Shown here piece by piece: positions 1-8,987 of a stretch of 49,577 bases of DNA; the first letter of the stretch is position 1; every line of letters starts with the position of its first letter. Made by a program: the position numbers and the translations under genes. The notes beneath the pieces are model-generated. The model saw only the letters and a list, made by a program, of their open reading frames with translations. It was not told the origin of the DNA and did no database searches. Source of the stretch: Oculatellaceae cyanobacterium Prado106 (GTDB lineage Bacteria; Cyanobacteriota; Cyanobacteriia; Elainellales; Elainellaceae); contig JALOOP010000008.1 in NCBI GenBank assembly GCA_025454315.1, forward strand, positions 1 through 49,577, written 5' to 3'.

Positions 1-111
1 TTGCTTTACACAAAAGACGATTTCATGGAGATTGGAACTACCGAATTCAACCAAGAGGAACCAAATAGTTGCTCAAGTTATTTTTACAAGCTGCCTAAGT
101 CGCAGAAGTAA
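1..111 (+). CDS. Possible C-terminal end of a gene cut by the window edge
   Basis: Frame 1 is open from the first base to a TAA at 109-111 and gives 36 codons ending in YKLPKSQK. No domain is recognisable. It lies upstream of glpK on the same strand and stops just before the pyrimidine-rich heptamer array. Thirty-six open codons could occur by chance, so this is only a candidate; the sequence to the left is needed to decide. Confidence 0.25.
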   Translation: MLYTKDDFMEIGTTEFNQEEPNSCSSYFYKLPKSQK

Positions 112-130
112 GCCTTGGAAGTAAACCATT

Positions 131-170
131 GTTTCCCCTTTCCCCTTTTCCCTTTCCCCTTCTTTCACCA
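131..170. repeat. Short tandem heptamer array (CCCTTTC type) in the glpK leader
   Basis: Imperfect tandem units of TTTCCCC/CCCTTTC run almost to the glpK start and end about 14 bases before it. Similar arrays lie in front of the genes starting at 7770, 8988 and 10577, always with the pyrimidine strand as the coding strand. Confidence 0.8.
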
Positions 171-183
171 TGGGAGTAAAACG

Positions 184-1671
184 ATGAGTCAATACATTGT
201 TGCATTGGATCAAGGAACGACTAGTTCTAGAGCGATCGTGTTTAATCATGCGGGTGAGATTTTGTCGATGGCTCAGAAGGAGTTTCATCAGTATTTTCCT
301 ACGCCGGGTTGGGTTGAGCATGATGCGGAAGAGATTTGGTCGTCGCAGGTTGGGGTGGCGAGTGAGGCGATCGCGCGTGCTAATATTCGGCCTAATCAGG
401 TAGCGGCGATCGGCATTACCAACCAACGGGAAACGACGATTGTCTGGGATCGGGCGACGAGTAAGCCGATTCATCATGCGATTGTCTGGCAAGATCGGCG
501 CACGGCGCGGGACTGCGATGCGCTGAGAGCGGCGGGACATGCTGAGATGTTTCAGGCTAAAACGGGGTTGTTGATTGATGCGTACTTTAGTGGGACTAAG
601 CTGAAATGGCTGCTGGATCAGGTTCCGGGTGCGCGGGAGAAGGCGGAACGGGGTGAGTTGGCGTTTGGGACGGTGGATGCTTGGTTGGTGTGGAAGTTGA
701 CGGGCGGTAAACTGCATGTGACCGATGTGACGAACGCTAGCCGTACACTGTTGTTTAACATTCATACCCAGGATTGGGATGACGAGATTTTGACGCTGTT
801 GAACATTCCGCGATCGCTTCTCCCAGACGTTCGCAGTTCTTCGGAAGTGTACGGCCATACGGCGGCAGAATTTGGGGCTGAGATTGCGATCGCAGGCATT
901 GCAGGCGATCAGCAGGCGGCAACCTACGGACAAGCGGCCTTGAAGACTGGCATGGCCAAAAACACCTATGGCACGGGTGGATTTGCGTTGTTGAACACGG
1001 GCGAAAAGGCGATTCCTTCCCATCATCAGCTTTTGACAACGATCGCATGGCGCATTCAAAATCGCACGGATTACGCTTTGGAAGGTAGTGTGTTCATGGC
1101 GGGAGCCGTGGTGCAATGGTTGCGGGATGGTTTAGGGATGATTTCTACCAGTGCGGATGTGGAACCTTTGGCTAGAACCGTGGCCGATAACGGGGGCGTG
1201 TACTTGGTGCCTGCCTTTGTGGGACTGGGTGCGCCCCATTGGGACAGCTATGCGCGGGGCACGATCGTGGGCTTGACTCGGGGTTCCACTCGCGGACATA
1301 TTGCTCGGGCGGCGCTGGAGAGTATTGCGTACCAAACGGCGGATGTGCTGGATGCGATGCGGGAAGATGCCCATCTTGATTTGACGGAACTGCGGGTGGA
1401 TGGTGGGGCTTCGCGGAATGATTTGCTGATGCAGTTTCAGGCCGATATTTTGGGGGTTCCCGTGGTGCGTCCCAAGATTTCTGAGACAACGGCGCTGGGG
1501 GCGGCTTATCTGGCTGGATTGGCGGTTGGCTATTGGCAGAGTGAGGCAGAAATTCTGGAGTATTGGCAAGAGGAGAAGCGCTTTGAACCCACGATGAGCG
1601 CGGATCAGCGGGACATGCTGTTGACCACTTGGCGACGGGCGGTTGAGCGATCGCGCTCTTGGGAGCAGTAA
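184..1671 (+). CDS. glpK: Glycerol kinase
   Basis: Glycerol kinase phosphorylates glycerol to sn-glycerol 3-phosphate using ATP in the cytoplasm, feeding the dehydrogenase encoded next door. The 495-residue product starts [20 protein letters not shown], the phosphate-binding loop of FGGY-family kinases, and carries [10 protein letters not shown] and the C-terminal [15 protein letters not shown] segment; length is normal for the family. The frame is open further upstream, to 115, but that part is encoded by the heptamer array. I chose the ATG at 184 because it has GGGAG at a good distance and matches the family N-terminus. The gene lies 42 bases before glpD on the same strand, so the two probably form an operon. 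Family assignment is very secure. Confidence 0.97.
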   Translation: MSQYIVALDQGTTSSRAIVFNHAGEILSMAQKEFHQYFPTPGWVEHDAEEIWSSQVGVASEAIARANIRPNQVAAIGITNQRETTIVWDRATSKPIHHAIVWQDRRTARDCDALRAAGHAEMFQAKTGLLIDAYFSGTKLKWLLDQVPGAREKAERGELAFGTVDAWLVWKLTGGKLHVTDVTNASRTLLFNIHTQDWDDEILTLLNIPRSLLPDVRSSSEVYGHTAAEFGAEIAIAGIAGDQQAATYGQAALKTGMAKNTYGTGGFALLNTGEKAIPSHHQLLTTIAWRIQNRTDYALEGSVFMAGAVVQWLRDGLGMISTSADVEPLARTVADNGGVYLVPAFVGLGAPHWDSYARGTIVGLTRGSTRGHIARAALESIAYQTADVLDAMREDAHLDLTELRVDGGASRNDLLMQFQADILGVPVVRPKISETTALGAAYLAGLAVGYWQSEAEILEYWQEEKRFEPTMSADQRDMLLTTWRRAVERSRSWEQ

Positions 1672-1713
1672 AAGAATCCGTAACAAGAATCGGTAAACCA
1701 TTGGAGATCTCTC

Positions 1714-3429
1714 ATGTCAAATCTAATGTCAAATCCATCAAATACCCGTGAAGAATTAGTGGATGCGGTACGGCGATCGCAACATTGGGATCTAATCATC
1801 ATTGGCGGTGGCGCAACAGGTTTAGGAACAGCGGTAGAGGCCGTGACGCGGGGCTACAAAACCTTGCTGCTGGAGCAATATGACTTTGCCAAAGGCACCT
1901 CTAGCCGATCGACGAAGCTGGTGCATGGCGGCGTTCGGTATCTGGCGCAGGGCAATATCAAACTGGTGCAGTCTGCTCTACGAGAACGGGGGCGATTACG
2001 TCGCAATGCCCCGCATTTGGTGAAGGATTTAACCTTTTTGGTGCCTGCTTATTCCTGGTGGGCGCAGCCTTATTATGGAGCGGGCTTAAAGCTCTATGAC
2101 TGGCTGGCCGGACGGTTAAATCTGGGCTCAAGTCGGTTTCTCAGTCGAGCGGAAGCCTTGCAGCGGATGCCAACCTTGAAGACAAAAGGGCTAAAAGGCG
2201 CGATTCTATACCATGATGGCCAGTTCGACGATGCCCGTTTAGCGATTACCTTGTTGCGAACCTTCATCGCCAAAGGCGGCACCGCACTCAACTACTGTCC
2301 GGTTCAAGGGTTGCTCAAAGAAAATAATCGCATTACCGGAGTCATCGCTGTTGATCAGGAAACAGGCGAGAAGTTTGAATGCTCTGCGACGGTTGTAGTG
2401 AACGCAACTGGGGTATTTGTGGATACAGTGCGGCGCATGGACAATCCCACACAGTCGAAGCTATTGGCTCCCAGTCAGGGAATTCACCTGGTGGTCGATC
2501 GCCGATTCCAGCCCAGCGACAGCGCCATGATGATTCCTAAAACGGAAGATGGACGAGTCCTGTTTGCCGTTCCCTGGCATGACAAGGTGGTGTTGGGTAC
2601 GACTGATACACCCGTTCAGGATGTGGCGATCGAACCTCGTCCCTTAGAGTCAGAAATTGATTTCATCCTGCGGACGGCTGCCCAATACCTGGCAACGCCT
2701 CCGACGCGGGATGATGTGCTGAGCGTTTTTGTCGGCCAACGTCCGCTGGTCAAATCGCAGAAGTCCGATGGTGTGGGATCGACAGCAACGCTGTCCCGAG
2801 AGCATATCATTTTGGTGTCGGAGTCCGGGTTGATTACGGTGACGGGCGGCAAGTGGACGACCTACCGGGAAATGGGTGAGGAAGTGGTCGATCGGGCGGT
2901 TCAAACTTCCGTTCAGCAAGCTTCTGTTCAGCAAACTTCTGTTCAGCAAACTTCTGTTCAGCAAAAAACTGGGGGGAATGCGATCGCCCCACCCCTCTCC
3001 CCATCTCCATCTGTCACCGCCAACCTCCACCTCCAAGGTTGGACAGAGCAATTGGTTACTGGATCGCTGAGTGTTTATGGCAGTGACGCGGCTCAAATTC
3101 AGCGACTTCCCGGTGCCGATCAATTACTCCATCCTGACCTGTTCTACACTGAAGCAGAAGTGCGCTGGGCAGCACGCTATGAGCTAGCGCGAACGGTGGA
3201 GGATGTCTTAGCGCGACGGACTCGGGCCTTGTTCCTGGATGCGGCAGCGAGTTTGGCCTGTGCGCCGCGAGTGGCTCAGATTTTGGCGGAAGAACTGGGC
3301 TTTGATGCAACCTGGCAGCAGCAGCAGGTGGAGGCTTATGGGGCGATCGCAGCAGGCTACCAATTGTCTGTGAACGTGCAAGATAATACCTCGTCGAAGG
3401 AGGATTTGCTCAGTGCTTCAGTCGTTTAG
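1714..3429 (+). CDS. glpD: Aerobic glycerol-3-phosphate dehydrogenase
   Basis: This FAD enzyme oxidises sn-glycerol 3-phosphate to dihydroxyacetone phosphate and passes electrons to quinone at the membrane. The 571-residue product has the dinucleotide-binding motif IIIGGGATGLGTA near residue 30, the family block SSRSTKLVHGGVRYLAQGN, and a second conserved stretch TVTGGKWTTYREMGEEVVDR near residue 385. The C-terminal helical domain follows. Between the two domains there is an insertion of roughly 40 residues made of a pentapeptide repeat (SVQQT/A) and a Pro/Ser-rich stretch, which I do not expect in this family. The start has GGAG 11 bases upstream. It is the second gene of the glpK-glpD operon. 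Confidence 0.95.
   Translation: MSNLMSNPSNTREELVDAVRRSQHWDLIIIGGGATGLGTAVEAVTRGYKTLLLEQYDFAKGTSSRSTKLVHGGVRYLAQGNIKLVQSALRERGRLRRNAPHLVKDLTFLVPAYSWWAQPYYGAGLKLYDWLAGRLNLGSSRFLSRAEALQRMPTLKTKGLKGAILYHDGQFDDARLAITLLRTFIAKGGTALNYCPVQGLLKENNRITGVIAVDQETGEKFECSATVVVNATGVFVDTVRRMDNPTQSKLLAPSQGIHLVVDRRFQPSDSAMMIPKTEDGRVLFAVPWHDKVVLGTTDTPVQDVAIEPRPLESEIDFILRTAAQYLATPPTRDDVLSVFVGQRPLVKSQKSDGVGSTATLSREHIILVSESGLITVTGGKWTTYREMGEEVVDRAVQTSVQQASVQQTSVQQTSVQQKTGGNAIAPPLSPSPSVTANLHLQGWTEQLVTGSLSVYGSDAAQIQRLPGADQLLHPDLFYTEAEVRWAARYELARTVEDVLARRTRALFLDAAASLACAPRVAQILAEELGFDATWQQQQVEAYGAIAAGYQLSVNVQDNTSSKEDLLSASVV
2899..2970 (+). repeat. 15-bp in-frame tandem repeat inside glpD
   Basis: Units of GTTCAGCAAACTTCT begin at 2911, 2926, 2941 and 2956, preceded by a degenerate copy. 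Being 15 bp long they keep the frame and encode repeated SVQQT in the interdomain linker of GlpD. Copies 2 and 3 are identical, suggesting recent slippage. Confidence 0.85.
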
Positions 3430-3453
3430 TTAGTGCTTCAGCAGCATAGGGAT

Positions 3454-3490
3454 TGTAGGTTGGGTTATGCTGAGTTCTATCCAACCTTAC
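3454..3490. repeat. TAGGTTGGG-type palindromic repeat after glpD, possible terminator
   Basis: The arms GTAGGTTGG and CCAACCTTAC can pair with one bulge around a short loop, 24 bases after the glpD stop. The same GTAGGTTGGG/CCCAACCTAC arms occur at 37688-37824, so this is a dispersed cyanobacterial palindrome that may also act as a terminator. Confidence 0.5.
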
Positions 3491-3531
3491 ATTCCAACGG
3501 CACAGTCGTAAATCTTAATTCAATGTTTGAA

Positions 3532-4221
3532 TCACCGAATTCTTGGAGTATACCACCATGCCTGTTTTGCCAGAAGTTCTACTCTACAAAGTGAATTCTC
3601 CTTCTCAACCGAACTATACTGCCTTGTTACCAGCATCACTAACATTGCGATCGTCAAAACACCGGACAGGAAAGCCACAAGCGATAGAAACGGCATGATT
3701 TCTCGAATGCTTCTCTGGGGTTTAATTATGAAGCGTTGCAGGATGTCAAACTTCATGAGAGCAATCGTGAAGATAGAAATAATTGCTGTAGAAATAATTG
3801 GCAAAGGAACTAAAAGACTCAGAATAGGATACCTTGGCGTAGCCCAATAAGGCAGATTCCACAACAGCACAAAAGCAAGAATGCTCCACAATCGCAATGG
3901 TGAGCCTCGATAGGAAACTTTGTGTTTCTCGTTTCCACAAGGAATAAAACCAATCTGCTCAATCTGAGTAATCAGGTCTTGAGCGTTGATTTCTAAAGAC
4001 AAAAATAGAACACGGCTTGGATATGAAGAGATGGAATGTTCAATGCTAATCATTCCTTGCGATCCAATTCGCAGACAAACCACATTGCCAGAACTAAACG
4101 TATAGGTTGCGAAAGGAATTTTTAGCGTGATTTGTTGTGCGCTTACCGAAAGGCTAGCAAACGGATCACTACACCTTACTCCGCCACATCTTGCACTCCC
4201 GATAAACTTCAGCTCTGGCAT
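3532..4221 (-). CDS. Hypothetical membrane protein
   Basis: I do not recognise this 229-residue protein. The N-terminal half is soluble and contains a Cys pair (SARCGGVRCSDPF, residues 9-21). The C-terminal half has three probable membrane helices: around LWSILAFVLLWNLPYW, around PILSLLVPLPIISTAIISIF, and around LVAFLSGVLTIAMLVMLVT. It starts 19 bases after the stop of the ABC exporter on the same strand, so the two are probably cotranscribed and it may be an accessory to that exporter. That role is inference from position only. Confidence 0.65.
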   Translation of the reverse strand: MPELKFIGSARCGGVRCSDPFASLSVSAQQITLKIPFATYTFSSGNVVCLRIGSQGMISIEHSISSYPSRVLFLSLEINAQDLITQIEQIGFIPCGNEKHKVSYRGSPLRLWSILAFVLLWNLPYWATPRYPILSLLVPLPIISTAIISIFTIALMKFDILQRFIIKPQRSIREIMPFLSLVAFLSGVLTIAMLVMLVTRQYSSVEKENSLCRVELLAKQAWWYTPRIR

Positions 4222-4240
4222 TATTTAACTTTGATCTCCA

Positions 4241-6265
4241 TCACGGATTGGGTCTATTCACCCATTGTTTGTTGGTATCCTGCTCCAAACTCTCCAGACT
4301 TTTAATGAGATTCAACGTCGAATCGTAGGCTTCCTGCGTCCATTCCTGGTATTCCTCGGGAGAGTCGATCATTTCATCTACGACCAGACTGAGAGAACCG
4401 ACCAGTTGATTGAGGCGACTGCGAAGCTCGTAGGAGATATTCGACAATTTTTTCCAATGCTGCTGACTCGGAGGCTGATGCTGATCGCTGAGTTGCATTT
4501 CGCAGAGTTTTGCATAGTAGCCCTGCTTGGCCAATAGCTCCTCATGCGTGCCCAACTCCACTACCCGTCCTTGATCCATAACCGCAATCTGATCCGCTTT
4601 TTGAACGGTGGAAAGTCGGTGAGCAATGACGAGGGTGGTGCGATCGCGACTCAAGTGATCGATCGCCTCCTGCACCAACCGCTCCGACACCGTATCCAGT
4701 GCGCTAGTGGCTTCATCCAGGATCAGGATCTCGGGATTTTGCAGGAGGGCACGGGCGATCGCAATCCGCTGTCGTTGTCCGCCAGAGAGGAGAACACCGC
4801 GATCGCCAATTTCTGTGTTCCAGCCTTGGGGTAGCCGTTCGATGAATTCCAGGGCATTGGCGCGTTTGGCCGCTGCAATCACCTCATCATGACTGGCCTG
4901 TGAACCATAGGCGATATTATTCCAGATGGTCGTGTTAAACAAAAACGTATCTTGACTGACAATGCCCATCGTTCGTCGCAGCGTGCGAATATCGAGATCG
5001 CGCAGGTCAACGCCATCGATCAAAATACTGCCCTCGGTGGGATCATAGAAGCGAGGCAACAAGTCTGCTAGGGTTGATTTTCCAGCACCGGAAGAACCCA
5101 CTAGAGCCAGCGTTGTGCTGCGCGGCAAATATAAATTGACATCCTTTAAAACTCGGTTCTCCTGGCCTGGATAAGCCAGGGATAAATGATTGAAGTGAAT
5201 GCCTTCTTGGAGCGATCGGTGGGCGATCGTCCCATTCCCCATGAACGGCTTCGTATCCTGACGGAGAAACTCAAAGACAATGTGAACACTGGGAGCCGCA
5301 TTGGCCAACTGACTGCGCGCTGCATTTAGTTGCGACATCAGTGGTAAAGTGCGAAATAACACAAACAGATAAACCAGTAATACGGTCGAAACGGATTCTA
5401 ATTGGGAAGAAAGAAACGTGCGTCCCATCAGCACAATCAACAGCAGCGCAATCATTCCAGCCATTTCACTCACTGGCTCAATGAAGGCTGAGTTGGCCTG
5501 AGATTTGAAGTCCGCCCGTTCGCGCCCATCAATTAACGCTGCAATTCTACGATACTCTTCCTGTTCCGTTGCAGAAGCCCGTACCAATCGCATTCCCGAG
5601 AGCAGATCTAGAACATTCGTCGAATACTGCTTGGACGCATCAGAAAGCTGTTGACCAAAGCTTTTGGAACGGGCAATGCTGTATTGATTCACCAACGCCA
5701 CCACCAGCAACAGTCCAGTGGATAGAATGGTGAGTTGCCAGGAAGTCCAGAGCAACACTCCAATAAACACCAGCGCCGTGATACAAACGGTAATGGCTTT
5801 TGCCACCGTTGTAATCGCGGTGCCAACTCGAAAAATCTCGTTGTTGAGGGAGTTAATAATGTCCCCAATGCCCGTTTTAACGAAATAATCCAAGTCCACA
5901 TCCAGCAGAATCTTCAGCCCCTTCTTGCGGAGGTCAGCCGAGAGCGATCGCCGTAACCCCCCAGACACCAACGCATTGGCATAGGTCGCCAGATTCTTCA
6001 GCAAGAGCATCACCAGGATTGCCCCGGTCATTAAATATAGACCTTGCTCCTCTGACACGCCCTGAAACGGAGTCAGCAGCCCCTGAATCAGCGAAGGCGC
6101 ATTCTTAGAGGCGATCGGCTGTCCCAGAAAACCCAATAGAACCGGAATAATCAGGGTCGTTCCCACCCCGTTAAACACCGCCCCCGAAAACCCCAGAATG
6201 ACATTGAGGATCATCAGTCGAGGATATTGCTTGGCCAGACTAAAGAGAAGCTTACGAGAAGACAT
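4241..6265 (-). CDS. ABC exporter (MsbA/HepA-like) with a C-terminal kinase-dimerisation-like tail
   Basis: This is a fused membrane/ATPase half-transporter of 674 residues that would export a lipid, glycan or peptide as a dimer across the inner membrane. The first 300 residues hold the transmembrane helices. The nucleotide-binding domain has Walker A LVGSSGAGKST, signature LSGGQRQRIAIARALL and Walker B EILILDEATSALD, then the switch His in VIAHRLSTVQ. The last 80 residues form a predicted helical pair whose sequence NISYELRSRLN resembles the H-box of histidine kinases (SHELRTPLN), but Tyr replaces the His. I chose the ATG at 6265 (MSSRKLLFSLAKQYP) over 6310 because it gives a family-like N-terminus; neither start has a convincing ribosome site. 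The substrate cannot be read from the sequence; the nearby glycosyltransferases make a glycan or glycolipid possible. Confidence 0.9.
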   Translation of the reverse strand: MSSRKLLFSLAKQYPRLMILNVILGFSGAVFNGVGTTLIIPVLLGFLGQPIASKNAPSLIQGLLTPFQGVSEEQGLYLMTGAILVMLLLKNLATYANALVSGGLRRSLSADLRKKGLKILLDVDLDYFVKTGIGDIINSLNNEIFRVGTAITTVAKAITVCITALVFIGVLLWTSWQLTILSTGLLLVVALVNQYSIARSKSFGQQLSDASKQYSTNVLDLLSGMRLVRASATEQEEYRRIAALIDGRERADFKSQANSAFIEPVSEMAGMIALLLIVLMGRTFLSSQLESVSTVLLVYLFVLFRTLPLMSQLNAARSQLANAAPSVHIVFEFLRQDTKPFMGNGTIAHRSLQEGIHFNHLSLAYPGQENRVLKDVNLYLPRSTTLALVGSSGAGKSTLADLLPRFYDPTEGSILIDGVDLRDLDIRTLRRTMGIVSQDTFLFNTTIWNNIAYGSQASHDEVIAAAKRANALEFIERLPQGWNTEIGDRGVLLSGGQRQRIAIARALLQNPEILILDEATSALDTVSERLVQEAIDHLSRDRTTLVIAHRLSTVQKADQIAVMDQGRVVELGTHEELLAKQGYYAKLCEMQLSDQHQPPSQQHWKKLSNISYELRSRLNQLVGSLSLVVDEMIDSPEEYQEWTQEAYDSTLNLIKSLESLEQDTNKQWVNRPNP

Positions 6266-6624
6266 GCCGCATTCCGCAAAAGTAACCCAGCCCCAAGGCC
6301 AGAAGTGCATCCGTAGAGTTCCCGCAATTTGGAGGAATGCAACTTGGAATTAACCGCAGAGACGCAGAGACGCAGAGGGGGAAAGGGGAAAGGCGAAAGG
6401 GGAAACGGCGAAATACCCATCGAGACTCTCCATTAATCACTCATGAAACTCCCCTACTCCCTACTCCCCACTCCCTACTCCCCATCTCCCTATCCCCCCA
6501 TCTCCCTATCCCCTAATCCTCTCCATGTGCTGCACGACACAACGCCCACCCCACTGTTACCTGGACAAAACCAGCGGGAACTCTAGGCGGGAATTCTTTG
6601 GCGTGAGGGCTAGAGCGAACGTTT
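6266..6624. other. Gene-free divergent region filled with short repeats
   Basis: This stretch between divergent genes holds one copy of the dispersed AACCGCAGAGACGCAGAGA repeat (6352-6378), a GGGGAAA/GGCGAAA heptamer array (6377-6412) and a CTCCCTACTCCCC heptamer array (6447-6515). The promoters of both flanking genes must lie here, but I could not pick a convincing -10/-35 pair. Confidence 0.7.
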
Positions 6625-7578
6625 ATGGTTAGAGCCACTGTGGGTATGCTTTCCTCCTATCATGGACTGGTGCAGGGGGACTGGATGTGGAATCAAACGC
6701 CTGAAGCATTGGGGGTTTGGCAAAACATTCAGATTCAGGCGAGGGCAGCACAGCCCGATTTTTTGTTTCTCTATAATTTCCATGACTTTCAAACTCGTCC
6801 GCCTAAAGGATGGCAGCGACGGTTTCAAAAGCCCCGCGACTATACGCCAGCGGAAATGCAGGCTAAGTTTCGAGGCGTGCCCAAGGAGCGTGTCATTTCC
6901 TTAGTGCGCGAACCGCCTTTTCCAGAGAAGCTGAAGCAGAGAGCTTTGGACTATGGGCGATCGCAGCAGTTCTGTGGCTATGTTTCAGGGCCAGATGATT
7001 TGGCTCCCGTTCCCGCCTTCATGCCTGCGATTTGGTTTGTCAGTTCCTCCTTTCAAGAACTGGCGACCGGGCAAATTCCAGACAAAACTCGCACCTGTTC
7101 CTGGGTGACCTCTGGGATCAGCCGTACCGCGCATCACCGGCAGCGCCTCGCATTTCTAAAATTGCTGCAAGAAAACAATTTAAAGTTTGATCTCTACGGG
7201 CGCGATCTGCCAGAGGAAGCCAAAAGTTTTGGGGAAATCGCTAACAAATCCCATGCGCTGGCTCCCTATTTCTATAATTTGGCGATCGAAAACTATGCCG
7301 ACAACCCCTGGTATGTCAGCGAAAAACTTTGGGATGCGCTGCTGTCCTGGTGTCTACCGATCTACTACGGTGGTTCTGCGGCAGACAAGCTGTTGCCCCC
7401 TGGAAGTTTTCTGAGATTACCTAGCTTGGATGAAAAAGGCTTGCAGTATATCCAGGATGTCACCGCTTCACCGGATGCCTGGTACGAGGCCAAGGATGCG
7501 ATCGCCGAAGCCCGCCACATCATCCTCCACGAATTGAATCTGGTGAAATGGATCGCTGATTTTGTTGCCAATTTTTAG
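6625..7578 (+). CDS. GT10-like (fucosyltransferase-type) glycosyltransferase
   Basis: The 317-residue protein carries the hallmark of family GT10 near residues 218-250: NLAIENYADNPWYVSEKLWD followed by ALLSWCLPIYYGG, matching the GDP-sugar-binding motif of alpha-1,3-fucosyltransferases. A preceding stretch KFDLYGRDLP also fits the family fold. There is no signal peptide or membrane segment, so it should act in the cytoplasm on a lipid-linked or nucleotide-sugar acceptor pathway. The start ATG at 6625 lacks a clear ribosome site. It sits at the head of three same-strand glycosyltransferase genes, suggesting a surface glycan locus. Family is fairly secure; the sugar transferred is inferred from the family only. 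Confidence 0.85.
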   Translation: MVRATVGMLSSYHGLVQGDWMWNQTPEALGVWQNIQIQARAAQPDFLFLYNFHDFQTRPPKGWQRRFQKPRDYTPAEMQAKFRGVPKERVISLVREPPFPEKLKQRALDYGRSQQFCGYVSGPDDLAPVPAFMPAIWFVSSSFQELATGQIPDKTRTCSWVTSGISRTAHHRQRLAFLKLLQENNLKFDLYGRDLPEEAKSFGEIANKSHALAPYFYNLAIENYADNPWYVSEKLWDALLSWCLPIYYGGSAADKLLPPGSFLRLPSLDEKGLQYIQDVTASPDAWYEAKDAIAEARHIILHELNLVKWIADFVANF

Positions 7579-7752
<174 letters not shown>

Positions 7753-7769
7753 TTACCCAGGAATGAACC

Positions 7770-8777
7770 ATGACAGATGGAATTTACACACTAGCGAACG
7801 ATGGTGTATTCGATCAACTCGTTGCGCTGTTGAATAGTATTGAGGCTAATGCGGGTAAGGATATGCCCGTTTGTGTGATTGCTTATGATCAGCGATTGGA
7901 ACGGACAAGGGCAGAGATTGCTCAACGTCCCAATGTAACCTTGATGGATGATGAAACGGTGTTTGCTCGTTGGGAAGCCTTTTCAACCCAGGTTTGGCAG
8001 ACTCATGCCCATGCTCTGGACACCTGGAAAAGCCAGGGAATTGATGGGGTTTATCGGCTGAGTTGTAATCATCGCTATGCAGCGTTTGATCCGGAAGCTC
8101 CCTTCGATCGCTTCATTTACCTCGACGCCGATACCCTGGTTCTCGATTCCCTGGATCTCGTGTTCAACCACCTGGATCACCATTCATTTGTCACCTACGA
8201 TTTCCAATTTCAGCATCCCAAACATATCTTCAACCTGGAATCCCCTAGGCTTCTAGAAATCTTTTCCCAAGAGCGGATCAACACCGAAATCTTCTGTTCT
8301 GGTTTCTATGCTTCACACCGGGGACAGTTCCCCGCCGAACAGCGCGATTGGTTGGTGTCAAAGTTGGCAGAAGGTGAATCCGATGTGCTTTACCTGCGCG
8401 CTCCCAATCAGTCAGTGCTGAATTATATGACGATGCGATCGCAACTCTCCCCCCACAATCTCGCCATCCATCTCCCCGCCGACCAGCGCACCGGAAATTC
8501 TGTCACCAATTCCAGCTTTGAATTCCGTGCCGATCGCCATATGTACCACAACGATCGCCGCATGACCTACATGCACTACATCGGCCTCTCCAGCAAACTC
8601 TTCAAACAAATCAGCACCGGAGAAAACATCGACTTCCCCTACCGCGATGTCTTCCTCCACTACCGCTTCCTCCACACCCCCAACCAAAAGCCCACCCTCA
8701 CCGGAAAACCCAAACCCTACAACGCTCCCCCCAGCCTAGCTAAGCGGGTGATGCGTAAGCTAGGACTCGCGAGTTAG
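7770..8777 (+). CDS. DXD glycosyltransferase-like protein, paralogue 1
   Basis: The 335-residue product starts MTDGIYTLANDGVFDQLVAL and has RFIYLDADTLVLD at about residues 114-126, the metal-binding DXD of GT-A fold transferases similar to family 8. It shares the MTxGIYxxAND start, the DXD block and the C-terminal layout (QPxxNYM, then a histidine-rich tract and an HYR motif) with the next gene, so the two arose by duplication. I recall similar cyanobacterial proteins grouped as an Npun_R2821/R2823-like family. The start ATG has AGGA about 10 bases upstream, right after the pyrimidine array. It probably builds a cell-surface glycan with its neighbours; donor and acceptor are unknown. Confidence 0.82.
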   Translation: MTDGIYTLANDGVFDQLVALLNSIEANAGKDMPVCVIAYDQRLERTRAEIAQRPNVTLMDDETVFARWEAFSTQVWQTHAHALDTWKSQGIDGVYRLSCNHRYAAFDPEAPFDRFIYLDADTLVLDSLDLVFNHLDHHSFVTYDFQFQHPKHIFNLESPRLLEIFSQERINTEIFCSGFYASHRGQFPAEQRDWLVSKLAEGESDVLYLRAPNQSVLNYMTMRSQLSPHNLAIHLPADQRTGNSVTNSSFEFRADRHMYHNDRRMTYMHYIGLSSKLFKQISTGENIDFPYRDVFLHYRFLHTPNQKPTLTGKPKPYNAPPSLAKRVMRKLGLAS

Positions 8778-8978
8778 AGGCGAAAGGCGAAAGGCGAAAG
8801 GGGAAAGGGGGGATCTGGGACTCATTTATGAAATGAATTTCAGTCGAAAGACAGGAACCGTTTCATTCATTTCTTCCAAGATTCATTCAAGATTAATTCC
8901 AAGATCTCCCTTTCGCCTTTCCCCTTTCCCCCTTCCCCTTCTTCCCCCTACTCCCTCCTCCCTCCTCCCTACTCCCAG
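8778..8978. repeat. Heptamer arrays between the glycosyltransferase paralogues
   Basis: GGCGAAA/GGGGAAA units (8779-8812) follow the stop codon, then unique sequence with a doubled ATTCATTTCTTCCAAG-like segment, then CCCTTTCGCC and CTCCCTCCTCC units (8905-8978) up to ten bases before the next start. The array ends in CCCAGGA, which supplies the ribosome site, as in front of the gene at 7770. Confidence 0.8.
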
Positions 8979-8987
8979 GATTTCAAA

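Noticed and set aside
73-1116. Long minus-strand open frame opposite glpK
   Set aside because: It is basic and low in complexity, matches no family, and mirrors the codon structure of glpK. Likewise frames opposite the glycosidase-like gene (25513-26625) and others.
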